A DNA stretch of 64,000 bases from Candidatus Omnitrophota bacterium (GTDB taxonomy: Bacteria > Omnitrophota > Gorgyraeia > Velamenicoccales > Velamenicoccaceae), in contig DMEU01000006.1 of assembly GCA_003451585.1 (NCBI GenBank), positions 58,201 through 122,200 of the forward strand, read 5' to 3'. The translations under genes were made by a program, and so were the position numbers. Below the pieces are notes generated by a model that was given only the letters and a program-made list of their open reading frames with translations, searched no databases and had not been told where the DNA came from. This document shows, piece after piece, positions 9,601 through 17,761 of the stretch. Numbering within the stretch: the stretch's first letter is position 1; the number at the start of each line of letters is the position of its first letter.

Positions 9601-10395
9601 ATGTCATCTGCAAAGAATAACGAATTTCATGGCAAGCATGTCCTGATATCCGGAGGCGCTTGCGGCATAGGGCTCGAGTTTGCCAAATGCCTTTTAAGTG
9701 AGGGTGCCAGTGTGATCTTGGTAGACAAAGATCCATCCCTTTGCAGATCAGCAGAAGACCTCCTGAAGCCTCTTGGCCAAACTACGATCTTTTGCAGGGA
9801 TCTGCGTGACCCGCTTGTCCGCCAGGGTATTTTTAATGAGCTATCCCAAAGAAACATCACCATAGATATTCTGATCAATAATGTGGCTATTCACCACCAC
9901 GGCAGCTTTATTGATCTTGAGTGGGATAAGATCGTGGACATGATTGAAGTAAACCTGCTCTGTACGTTGCATCTTACCCATCTTTTTCTAAAAGCCATGG
10001 TAAAAAAGGGGAGGGGCCAGATCTTGAATATTTCTTCAACAGCGGGCCTTGCGCCTTGTCCATACCTGGCGACGTATTCGGCGACCAAGGCATTTATCAA
10101 TAAGTTCTCTGAGGCACTTGCCATCGAATTGGAGGAAAAGAACATAAAAGTCCAGTGGATCTGTGTCGGTGCGACAGACACGGCTTTTTTCCAGACCGCC
10201 GGCATGGGCTCATTGAATTACGTCAGGTCAGTCAAAAAAATGCCGCCTGAACTGGTAGCTTCAGATGGAATAAAGTTTTTAAAAAGCGGCCATCTGTGGT
10301 GCATAATCGGATGGCGTAATCGTTTGAATATTTTCCTGGCTCGATTGATCCCAGCTGGGTTATTGAGAAAAATAGCTAGAAAGAGGTTTCGCTAA
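9601..10395 (+). CDS. Short-chain dehydrogenase/reductase
   Basis: A classical SDR of 264 residues. The nucleotide-binding motif ISGGACGIGLEFA sits near the N-terminus, NNVAIHH stands in place of NNAG, and the catalytic Ser plus YxxxK are seen in ISSTAGLAPCPYLATYSATK. Such enzymes oxidise or reduce a hydroxyl or keto group with NAD(P). There is no clear Shine-Dalgarno before the ATG, and translation may be coupled to the gene 8 bases upstream. The C-terminal 40 residues are basic and hydrophobic (LNIFLARLIPAGLLRK), which may attach the enzyme to a membrane. A lipid or sugar substrate is plausible. Confidence 0.88.
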   Translation: MSSAKNNEFHGKHVLISGGACGIGLEFAKCLLSEGASVILVDKDPSLCRSAEDLLKPLGQTTIFCRDLRDPLVRQGIFNELSQRNITIDILINNVAIHHHGSFIDLEWDKIVDMIEVNLLCTLHLTHLFLKAMVKKGRGQILNISSTAGLAPCPYLATYSATKAFINKFSEALAIELEEKNIKVQWICVGATDTAFFQTAGMGSLNYVRSVKKMPPELVASDGIKFLKSGHLWCIIGWRNRLNIFLARLIPAGLLRKIARKRFR

Positions 10396-11168
10396 TGGAG
10401 CATAAAGAATTTGATATTATGTTTGCTGATGAAAAAACTCACTGGTGGTATAGGGCCAGGTTCAGGTTGGTAGATCATTACCTAAACGTTTTTTTTCCAA
10501 GATCAAAAAACGTTAAGATGTTAGATATGGCTTCTGCCTGCGGGGCAAACTTTGAACATTATTCAGGTTATGGCACCATTATTGGCCTCGATATCGCTCA
10601 AGAGGCAATAGATTTTTGCCGCAGCAAAGGGGTAGAGAAGATAGTGCGAGGCGATGCACATTCTCTGCCTTTTTCTTCCGGTGTTTTTGACGGGGTTTTT
10701 GCACTTGATGCTCTTGAGCATTTCAAGGACGACGGCCGAGTGTTGCAAGAGCTGTCTAGAGTCATGAAGAAAAACGGTTTAATTTTTATCACTGCGCCCG
10801 CCTTTTCTTGTCTTTGGAGCCAGCACGATGAAGCGTTCCACCATCAACGCAGGTATTCAATACGGGAAATGAAAGAAAAACTCAACAAGGCTGGTTATGC
10901 CATAATTTTTGCCACTTATTGGTCTTTTTTACTTTTTTTGCCAGCATTTTTATTGAGAAAGGGCAAAGATTTTTTACAAATATTAAGAAAAACCCAAGAT
11001 GTGCCTTTGTCGGATTTTCATATGCGGCTGCCGCGCTGGGCAGATTTTCTCCTAGATTGTTTGGCGAAAGTAGAGGCCTTTTTCATTATAAGAAAGATCG
11101 CTTTTCCTATTGGCGTGTCGCTGTTCTGCGTAGCCAAAAAATGCGATGCTTTTCCGGATGGGGCTTAA
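10395..11168 (+). CDS. Class I SAM-dependent methyltransferase
   Basis: The 257-residue methyltransferase has motif I as MLDMASACGANF, where the usual GxGxG is weakened to ASACGA, then IIGLDIAQEAIDFC and the LPFSSGVFDGVFALDALEHF segment. A C-terminal cap domain includes a hydrophobic stretch (YWSFLLFLPAFLL). It shares one base with the SDR stop (TAATG), so the two are coupled. The EHF and LHRR-like elements (HHQRRYS) recall methyltransferases found in polysaccharide loci. The acceptor is unknown. Confidence 0.86.
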   Translation: MEHKEFDIMFADEKTHWWYRARFRLVDHYLNVFFPRSKNVKMLDMASACGANFEHYSGYGTIIGLDIAQEAIDFCRSKGVEKIVRGDAHSLPFSSGVFDGVFALDALEHFKDDGRVLQELSRVMKKNGLIFITAPAFSCLWSQHDEAFHHQRRYSIREMKEKLNKAGYAIIFATYWSFLLFLPAFLLRKGKDFLQILRKTQDVPLSDFHMRLPRWADFLLDCLAKVEAFFIIRKIAFPIGVSLFCVAKKCDAFPDGA

Positions 11169-11170
11169 AA

Positions 11171-11809
11171 ATGTGCCGCTACGCTGGTTTAACTTGTCAA
11201 ATCGAAGTGACATCCAAAGAGGGGGCGTGCCGTTATCATGCAAAAGGATGCCGTTATGACGATACGGCCCTTACTCCTGCCGGTTTATGCCCTGAAATGT
11301 ATCACAATGCTTATCCTTATTGCCTGAGTTTGATCTATGGGGGTAATTTTGATAGAGAGATCCTGGTCCGATGCCCAAGCGCAGATGCCCAGGTCGTGGT
11401 CCAGATCCGTTCCAAGCCAATGCCATTATTTCTTTTGCCGGGACAAGTGTTACGCACCATATTAAATCTTTTTACTCCGATCGAGATCGTTCGTCAGCAG
11501 GCCATTATTGTCATTAAAAATGTGCAGGGGCCTTGTTTTAGAAAGCATACAGAGGGCCAGGAATATGTTTTCCCCTTAGGTTCAAAGTTTTTCACTTATC
11601 ACTGGTCTGGTGGAGCATATTTCTTAGAAAAAATTGGGATAAAGGTCAAAAGTTCTCAGGAATTATGCCCGGCTTTTTTTGATTCTTGTTATCCTCTTGC
11701 GGGTTATTTCTCGAAAAATCATTCTTTTCCATGGGAAAACGGGTGCAGTGGAAAACTTATCCAATGTCCTGACTACCGAGCCGGCATCAAGATCGCGTGC
11801 AAAATATGA
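11171..11809 (+). CDS. Tandem TIGR04076-like cysteine-rich protein (first of pair)
   Basis: I see two copies of a domain matching my memory of the TIGR04076 family (function unknown). Copy one (about residues 5-85) has GACRYHAKG, TPAGLCPEMYHNAYPY and RCPSADAQVVVQI. Copy two (about 105-212) has GPCFRKHTEGQ, QELCPAFFDSCYPLAGYFSKN and QCPDYRAGIKI. The usual single-domain protein is about 85 residues, so this is a duplication. The frame stays open upstream into the methyltransferase, but the ATG at 11171, just after that gene's stop and with GGGG 7 bases ahead, is the sensible start. Its regular CxxH and CP motifs could bind metal, which is inference. Confidence 0.75.
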   Translation: MCRYAGLTCQIEVTSKEGACRYHAKGCRYDDTALTPAGLCPEMYHNAYPYCLSLIYGGNFDREILVRCPSADAQVVVQIRSKPMPLFLLPGQVLRTILNLFTPIEIVRQQAIIVIKNVQGPCFRKHTEGQEYVFPLGSKFFTYHWSGGAYFLEKIGIKVKSSQELCPAFFDSCYPLAGYFSKNHSFPWENGCSGKLIQCPDYRAGIKIACKI

Positions 11810-12366
11810 AATCAGATGTGTGTGTTGATTATTCAGGGATAAAGATCAAGGGGGGACGCGCGAGTGGCCTTTGCCCTCAAGGTTTAGATACGAGAGATGC
11901 TGTGAGTGTCTTCGATTTCGTACCTAAAAATTTCTGCCCCCTGGCATTTCATTCGATCTATCCGTACCTGTTGGCTTTTACACATAATGCTCGCCTTGAA
12001 TGGCTGCATGATCGCACTTGTGTCGAAGCGCAGTGCCCTAATCCTGACAGCGCCGTTGTCATGCGTCTCAAAAAAAAGGATAAAATAAACAAAATTTACG
12101 ATATTGAGATCATAGGCCTCAAAGCAGATTGTCCGTACGGGATGAGAGAAGGTGTTACTTTTTTGAATATTAGTCTATCGCAGAATATATGCTTGCGTGC
12201 ATTTGATGCCATTATGCCGTATTTAAATGAACTTGCGAGACCCTCTATGCATGATAAGAATTCCTGCGCAGCCGCTTTGAAAGCAACATGTCCAGGCTGC
12301 AGCTATTCTCGCGAGGGTAATGGTTTTTCTTCGGTGGTTTTCACAATAAAAAGGGAGGTCGTATGA
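11806..12366 (+). CDS. Tandem TIGR04076-like cysteine-rich protein (second of pair)
   Basis: The 186-residue protein again contains two TIGR04076-like repeats. The first has GLCPQGLDTRD, FCPLAFHSIYPYLLAF and AQCPNPDSAVVMRL. The second has ADCPYGMREG, ICLRAFDAIMPYLNEL and ATCPGCSYSRE. The ATG at 11806 overlaps the preceding stop as ATGA, and a GTG at 11797 is less likely. It is homologous to its upstream neighbour, so the locus encodes four such domains in a row. The partners nearby are methyltransferases and rSAM enzymes. No activity is known for the family. Confidence 0.72.
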   Translation: MKSDVCVDYSGIKIKGGRASGLCPQGLDTRDAVSVFDFVPKNFCPLAFHSIYPYLLAFTHNARLEWLHDRTCVEAQCPNPDSAVVMRLKKKDKINKIYDIEIIGLKADCPYGMREGVTFLNISLSQNICLRAFDAIMPYLNELARPSMHDKNSCAAALKATCPGCSYSREGNGFSSVVFTIKREVV

Positions 12367-12950
12367 GATCTAAAAAGAATCATTTATCTGCGCAAAAATT
12401 AATTGTACTTGTTTTTTTATTTCAATTTATTATTTTTTCAAATCATTCTTTTGCTGAAATAACCATAACAGACTTAAATAAAAAAGTAGAAGAAAACCCA
12501 AAAAGGGACGAAGTATTCATGGACAAGGTAATCGGAACAACTTTTCGCGGCTTAGCAAGGTCATTTGTTGCTATGACAGATATCAATAAACTTAGGGAAT
12601 CCAATATAGCAAAGCTTGAAAAGATGAGCGACGACAAATTTAGCAAGAAATATACAAAAGTTTATGCTATATTAAAAGACCTTCCGGAAGATGTTAAGCA
12701 TCGATATGCGATTACTCCCGCTATGACGCGAGAACAAGCCATAGCTAACATGAAGAATCTTGATAAGAAGCAAACATATAAACTTATTGATGTTGTTCCA
12801 AATATGGTGATCGCCAATGCCTTTTACAAAAATTTTAAACAGGAAAGCAAGAATGTTGTTAAAAAAGAAACGATGGTTGAACGTATTAAAACCATTTGGC
12901 AATCCATGATGAAAAAGGTTTGGTTTGAAAAAAATACAAATAGCAAATAA
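12363..12950 (+). CDS. Exported protein of unknown function
   Basis: The 195-residue protein has a basic N-terminus (residues 1-12), a hydrophobic core at about 13-28 (LIVLVFLFQFIIF) and a likely signal-peptidase site after NHSFA, so export is expected. The mature part is Lys-rich and mainly helical, with no cysteines and no motif I recognise. A strong GGGAGG lies 5 bases before the ATG, which itself forms ATGA with the upstream stop. It is richer in A+T than its neighbours, as are the next few genes. No function is proposed. Confidence 0.8.
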   Translation: MRSKKNHLSAQKLIVLVFLFQFIIFSNHSFAEITITDLNKKVEENPKRDEVFMDKVIGTTFRGLARSFVAMTDINKLRESNIAKLEKMSDDKFSKKYTKVYAILKDLPEDVKHRYAITPAMTREQAIANMKNLDKKQTYKLIDVVPNMVIANAFYKNFKQESKNVVKKETMVERIKTIWQSMMKKVWFEKNTNSK

Positions 12951-14519
12951 ATGTTAGAAAAAGAACAAAAATCCAGTAATACATCTGCCCATAGTCCTAT
13001 AAACACCGCAGACGAACGGCAGTTCTTTGATATTGTCCTGCTCTCGCCGCCATCAAGGATGATCAATCATTATAGGCCTCCGGTAGGCCTTATGTATGTT
13101 GGCGGTTTTTTAACCCACCATGGTCTTCGCGTAAAGATTATCGATGTACTTCTAAAAGAACAGATCAGAAATGATAGATTTTTTGATACCATTGAAATTA
13201 CTTTAAATCGCGTGCGACAACAGATGCTGGATGAGTTTGCAAAAGTCAAAACAAAAATTGTCGGCATATCCTGCTATACGCCGGAATACCCTGAAGTGCT
13301 TGATCTAGCTAAGGCTATAAGAAAAATAGATCCTCAGGTCAAGCTGATAGCTGGCGGGATTCATGCCACATTGTATCCTCAAGAGTTGCTTGAAGAAGGC
13401 GAAATCGATTTCTGTGTTTTGGGAGAAGGAGAAGTAACAACGCTTGAACTTGTAAGAAAACTTTTGTCTAACCCCAAGGGCTCGTTTGCGCAAATACACG
13501 GTCTGGCATACTTGGATGAACATTCAAAAAAGACGATAATTACACCACCGCGCGCTTTGGCTGAAAATATCGATGAGATTTCGTACCCGGATTATAGACT
13601 TATTGACATGGATTATTACACTAATGCCAATCCCTATGCAATCAGAGGGTGTTTTTTGAGATCTGCTTATTTATTATCGAGCAGAGGGTGCCCATCAAAT
13701 TGTACATTTTGTGTAGCTAAGAATTTAAGGAAATATTCTGGCTATGGCCGAGTACGAAGCGCGGAAAGCCTGATCACAGAACTAAAAGACCTTAAATCAA
13801 GATTTGCTATTGACGCATTCTATTTTATCGATGACCTTTTTGCCATTGACAAGAAAAATGTCCAAAAGTTTTGCCAATTATTAAAGGATGAAGGACTTAA
13901 TCTATTGTGGGGTTGTTCTTCCAAAGTCTCTACTTTAAATGAAGAAGTTTTGAAGGCAATGGCTTATGCAGGTTGTGTGCAGATAGATTTTGGGGTAGAG
14001 AGGGGCTCGGATAATGCGCTCAAACACATAAAAAAAGGTATCACAGTGGAAATGATAAAGCGTATATTCGGTTTTTGTAGTAAATACGGCATAAGGACTT
14101 TTGCAAATATGCTGGTAAACGTGCCTGGTGAAACAGAAGAAGATTTGCAAGATATTTTGAATTTATTAGATAAGATTCATCCACAGGTAGTAAGTCTTAA
14201 TATTTTTACGCCATATCCAGGCACGGAAATCTACAACAATGGACATTATAAGTTTAAGAAAGAAGAGTACCCATTGCTTTCCAAAAGCCAGATCATGTTG
14301 ATCAGACGTTTCCCAGATAAATTCAAATTTTCTAGGCATAACATAGATCTTGAAAAATGGATTGGAGAAAATAGCAGAAGGTATAACAAAATCATCCCAA
14401 ATCTTAAATTCTATTTCAGCCCCATTTATTGGCGCACATTAATATGGTCAAAGGCCAAAATGAATTATTTAGCACAATTGAAGCTGTTGATCAGAGAATT
14501 TATTAACCAAAAATTTTAA
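12951..14519 (+). CDS. B12-binding radical SAM enzyme
   Basis: The 522-residue protein begins its folded part at about residue 20 with VLLSPPSRMINHYRPPVGLMY, the classic opening of BchE/HpnJ-like B12-rSAM proteins. The cobalamin domain continues to AGGIHATLYPQELLEEG and VLGEGE. The rSAM cluster cysteines are 247, 251 and 254 (GCPSNCTFC), and FANMLVNVPGETEEDL is the late-barrel motif. The ATG directly abuts the previous stop codon. The same architecture recurs twice more, at 16180 and 17762, so this part of the locus holds a family of related B12 enzymes, possibly acting stepwise on one lipid or sugar. Confidence 0.88.
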   Translation: MLEKEQKSSNTSAHSPINTADERQFFDIVLLSPPSRMINHYRPPVGLMYVGGFLTHHGLRVKIIDVLLKEQIRNDRFFDTIEITLNRVRQQMLDEFAKVKTKIVGISCYTPEYPEVLDLAKAIRKIDPQVKLIAGGIHATLYPQELLEEGEIDFCVLGEGEVTTLELVRKLLSNPKGSFAQIHGLAYLDEHSKKTIITPPRALAENIDEISYPDYRLIDMDYYTNANPYAIRGCFLRSAYLLSSRGCPSNCTFCVAKNLRKYSGYGRVRSAESLITELKDLKSRFAIDAFYFIDDLFAIDKKNVQKFCQLLKDEGLNLLWGCSSKVSTLNEEVLKAMAYAGCVQIDFGVERGSDNALKHIKKGITVEMIKRIFGFCSKYGIRTFANMLVNVPGETEEDLQDILNLLDKIHPQVVSLNIFTPYPGTEIYNNGHYKFKKEEYPLLSKSQIMLIRRFPDKFKFSRHNIDLEKWIGENSRRYNKIIPNLKFYFSPIYWRTLIWSKAKMNYLAQLKLLIREFINQKF

Positions 14520-14523
14520 CCGA

Positions 14524-15396
14524 ATGAATTGTCCTTTGTGTCAAAATACCAGCACAACCAAGCTTTTCGAAGCGCCAAATGTACACGGGCGATTTTTATG
14601 GGATGCGTCTGAATACTTTGATATAAGACGGTGCCTTAGTTGCGGCGCGGTGTATATTGATAATTTATCGATAAATGATGATTACTATCGAAAATACTAT
14701 CCCGCTTGTTATTATGACGAAGGGAAGATTTCAGAATTTTTAGGTTTTGTTCTTGGTTTGGTCACACACATTTCGTTAAAGAGCAAAGAAAGAACGATAC
14801 TCCGTTATTTAAAAGATGGACCGGGAAAAAGTTTTAAGATCTTAGACATTGGTTGCGGACGAGGGGATTTTTTAGAAAGTCTGAAGAAAAATAAATTTGA
14901 GAAGTTTGGTCTTGAGATCAATGACCAGGGATACCAGGAGTGCCTAAAAAAAGATATCAAGATATCTAAGGAGGGGGTCGCTTCATCTGGTTTTAAAGAC
15001 GAGTTTTTTGACGCCATCACGCTTTGGCATGTTTTAGAGCACCTTCCGGACCCTTTGAAAACCTTAAATGAGCTAAAGAGGGTCTTGAAAAAAGACGGCA
15101 TTCTGGTCATTGGCACGCCCAATACAGACAGCCTGGGCTTCAAGCTGGGCAAGAACCTGTGGTTTCACCTTGATGCTCCCCGACATTTAACGCTTTTTGG
15201 AAAACGAAGTATCGAATTTTTAGCACAGTCGACCGGTTTCGAGCTAATGTGGAATGGCACTACATTTTTCGATTATCCGCTTGACCTGTTTTGGAGCCTT
15301 CGGAAATCAAGGTTTAGATTTATAGTTTATCCTTTCTATCCGATCATGAAATGGATAAGCCGTGAAACAATTTTAGCAATTTGCCGAAAGAAATAA
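14524..15396 (+). CDS. Methyltransferase with N-terminal zinc-ribbon-like motif
   Basis: The 290-residue protein starts with MNCPLCQNTST and a second pair, RRCLSCGAVY (Cys3, Cys6 and a later CxxC), a probable zinc ribbon. A class I methyltransferase domain follows, with FKILDIGCGRGDF as motif I and LWHVLEHLPDPLKTLNELKRVLKKDG. This arrangement is common in C-methyl- and O-methyltransferases of polysaccharide clusters (Methyltransf_12/COG2227-like). The substrate is unknown. The gene lies between two B12-rSAM genes and just upstream of another methyltransferase. Confidence 0.87.
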   Translation: MNCPLCQNTSTTKLFEAPNVHGRFLWDASEYFDIRRCLSCGAVYIDNLSINDDYYRKYYPACYYDEGKISEFLGFVLGLVTHISLKSKERTILRYLKDGPGKSFKILDIGCGRGDFLESLKKNKFEKFGLEINDQGYQECLKKDIKISKEGVASSGFKDEFFDAITLWHVLEHLPDPLKTLNELKRVLKKDGILVIGTPNTDSLGFKLGKNLWFHLDAPRHLTLFGKRSIEFLAQSTGFELMWNGTTFFDYPLDLFWSLRKSRFRFIVYPFYPIMKWISRETILAICRKK

Positions 15397-15427
15397 TACT
15401 TTTCGTTTTGATATGAAGGGATGACCA

Positions 15428-16180
15428 ATGAGATTAGTTAGAAGTCTACTAAAAAACATAGCACCGAGATCATACAAAGACGGTCTTCGGAGATGCGATA
15501 ATTTGGGAAAAAATTTATTCCTGAACAAGAATATTGATCGATTTTTGGACGTTGGTTGCGGAGATGGAACGCTTACGATGGAATTTGCCCGTATCCTCAA
15601 CACAAAAGAGATCTATGGCGTAGAATTGGTAGATCAGTTTCGCAAGCAAGCAACAGAAAAGGGAATAAAGTGCTGTGAATTCGACTTAAACGGTAGCTGG
15701 CTTTATGAAAACAATTTCTTTGATTGCATCCTCTCAAGCCAAAACATAGAGCATTTGCACAATACGCGCCTCTACCTTGAGGAAATATTCCGGTGCCTAA
15801 AACCCGGAGGTGAAGTCGTTATTTTAACGGAAAACCTGGCTTCTTGGGTGAATATCATTTCATTATTTTTTGGTTGGCAACCATTTTCAACGACGAATAT
15901 TAACGGGTGGAAGATCGGCAATCCGTTGATATACCACATTGACGAACCTATAGATGAATCCTTCGTGAATAAATGGCAGGGGTCCGGCATAAGCGGAACA
16001 GTAGGCCACGTGAGAGTGTTAACTTTTGGAGGATTGCGTGATTTATTGGCCCTAGTAGGTTTCAAGAACGTCAAATTACATACAAGGGGTTATCTGCCTT
16101 TTTTTGGCAAGTTTTCTGACATACTTTGTTCTCTGGATACGCGACATGGCCATTTTTTGATCGCATCAGCACGAAAATAA
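15428..16180 (+). CDS. Class I SAM-dependent methyltransferase
   Basis: The 250-residue methyltransferase has motif I FLDVGCGDGTLTMEFA, the acidic ribose-binding segment IYGVELVDQF and the catalytic-face segment NFFDCILSSQNIEHLHNTRLYLEEI. AAGGGA lies 6 bases before the ATG. The stop overlaps the next gene's start by one base (TAATG). Its target is unknown, but its position between rSAM genes of a glycan locus suggests methylation of a sugar or lipid intermediate. Confidence 0.87.
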   Translation: MRLVRSLLKNIAPRSYKDGLRRCDNLGKNLFLNKNIDRFLDVGCGDGTLTMEFARILNTKEIYGVELVDQFRKQATEKGIKCCEFDLNGSWLYENNFFDCILSSQNIEHLHNTRLYLEEIFRCLKPGGEVVILTENLASWVNIISLFFGWQPFSTTNINGWKIGNPLIYHIDEPIDESFVNKWQGSGISGTVGHVRVLTFGGLRDLLALVGFKNVKLHTRGYLPFFGKFSDILCSLDTRHGHFLIASARK

Positions 16181-17757
16181 TGAATATTCTTTTATTTAAT
16201 CCCTATTACAGCCAACTTACCAACAACTATTCATTTATTCTGCCTGCTCCACCCATGGGCTTGATGTATTTAGCTGGTTTCTTGCGAAAAAATAATGTAG
16301 ATTGCAAAATTATAGAACTTGGCATTTTTGCCGCAACAGATTCTATTAAAACTGACAGAATGGTGAGGTTCGGCATATCTGATGAGACCATCGAGAGAAC
16401 CATTGCTCAGGAGAATCCCAAGTTAATTGGATTGACGTGTATGTATTCGATCTACTATCGTGATTGCATTGAAATCGCCGATACCATCAAAAGAATTTCA
16501 CCTAACACAAAAGTCGTCTTGGGAGGCAATCATGCCTCCTCATACTGGAGAGAGATGTTGAAACACCGCTCCATTGATTTTATCGTTATCGGAGAAGGCG
16601 AGGAGACGTTCCTTGAGCTGACTAATTGTATCCTTAAAGGTGCGCCAACCGGGTCTATAAAGGGGATCGCCTACAAGGCCGCGTCGGGTGAGTTCATAAA
16701 GACGCCCGCAAGGCCTCTGATCAAAGACTTAGACAGCATACCGTTCCCGGCGCTGGATTTACTGGACTTCAAAAGATATTTAAGCGAAGGCAATCCTTTT
16801 GCCATGCGCTCTCCTGCAGCCGGCGTCATAAGCAGCCGAGGATGCCCGGGTGATTGTGTTTACTGTACGGTTAAGGCTGTGTGGGGCAGATCCTGGCGGG
16901 GCAGGAGCCCGAAAAATGTTGTGGATGAGATAGAATTCCTCTACAATACTTATTCAATCCGCGAGATCGCTTTTTTGGATGACAGCGCGAGCGTTGACCG
17001 CACCCGATGGGAAGGCATATGTGACGAGATCATCAAGCGCAAGATTGACATCAAATGGACGACGCCAAACGGCATAGCGCACTGGACATTGAACAAAGAC
17101 ATCTTGCGCAAGATGAAAAAAGCGGGCTGTTATCGTATCACGTTCGGTATTGAATCAGGCCATCCAGCAACACGCAAGTTCCTGGGCAAACCATACAGCC
17201 TGGCCCAGGCCAAAGAGCTTATTCAATACGCCAACCGCATCGGGATATGGACCATTTGCACCAATATTATCGGGTTTCCTTACGAAACTATGGAATCGAT
17301 AAGAGAAACGATGCGCTTTTCAAAAAGCTGCGACACGGATTTCGCGACGTTTTATCTTTTGATCCCCCAGCCTACCTCTGACGTATACCAGTATTTCAAA
17401 AAGGAGGGGTTGTTGAATTTTGATAAATTCTTTGATTCCGAGGAATTTGACGAAAAAGAATTTGAAAAACTGAACTCCGTCTTAAATGAGATCGGGACAG
17501 ACACGCTCTATTTTAAGAAAGAAGAACTTAACAAATTGCAGAAGACAGCTTACCGTACTTTTATTGTACACAGGATATGGTCTTATCTATTGAATCCATT
17601 GAAACTTATCAGAAAAGTGCATTCCATGGAGGATGCGCGCTATATCCTTCGGCTTATCAAAATGGGTTGGGGCATATTCGTCAGGACGCTCAATCCGTTG
17701 AATAAAAAGACCAGCGATTATCTATATTCAAAAAGCAAGGCAAATTTAACGAAATAA
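16180..17757 (+). CDS. B12-binding radical SAM enzyme
   Basis: The 525-residue enzyme opens with LLFNPYYSQL and the PAPPMGLMYLAGFLR signature of the B12-rSAM group. VVLGGNHASSYW and VIGEGEETF follow in the cobalamin domain. The rSAM cluster uses Cys222, 226 and 229 (GCPGDCVYC), and FGIESGHPATRKFLGK is a conserved barrel element. The ATG at 16180 shares a base with the upstream stop, and an in-frame ATG 54 bases earlier lies inside the methyltransferase. It is paralogous to the genes at 12951 and 17762. Confidence 0.88.
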   Translation: MNILLFNPYYSQLTNNYSFILPAPPMGLMYLAGFLRKNNVDCKIIELGIFAATDSIKTDRMVRFGISDETIERTIAQENPKLIGLTCMYSIYYRDCIEIADTIKRISPNTKVVLGGNHASSYWREMLKHRSIDFIVIGEGEETFLELTNCILKGAPTGSIKGIAYKAASGEFIKTPARPLIKDLDSIPFPALDLLDFKRYLSEGNPFAMRSPAAGVISSRGCPGDCVYCTVKAVWGRSWRGRSPKNVVDEIEFLYNTYSIREIAFLDDSASVDRTRWEGICDEIIKRKIDIKWTTPNGIAHWTLNKDILRKMKKAGCYRITFGIESGHPATRKFLGKPYSLAQAKELIQYANRIGIWTICTNIIGFPYETMESIRETMRFSKSCDTDFATFYLLIPQPTSDVYQYFKKEGLLNFDKFFDSEEFDEKEFEKLNSVLNEIGTDTLYFKKEELNKLQKTAYRTFIVHRIWSYLLNPLKLIRKVHSMEDARYILRLIKMGWGIFVRTLNPLNKKTSDYLYSKSKANLTK

Positions 17758-17761
17758 TCCC

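Noticed and set aside
10919..11170. Upstream extension of the first TIGR04076-like gene by 84 codons
   Set aside because: The extension lies within the methyltransferase gene. The ATG at 11171 follows that gene's stop and has a ribosome site.
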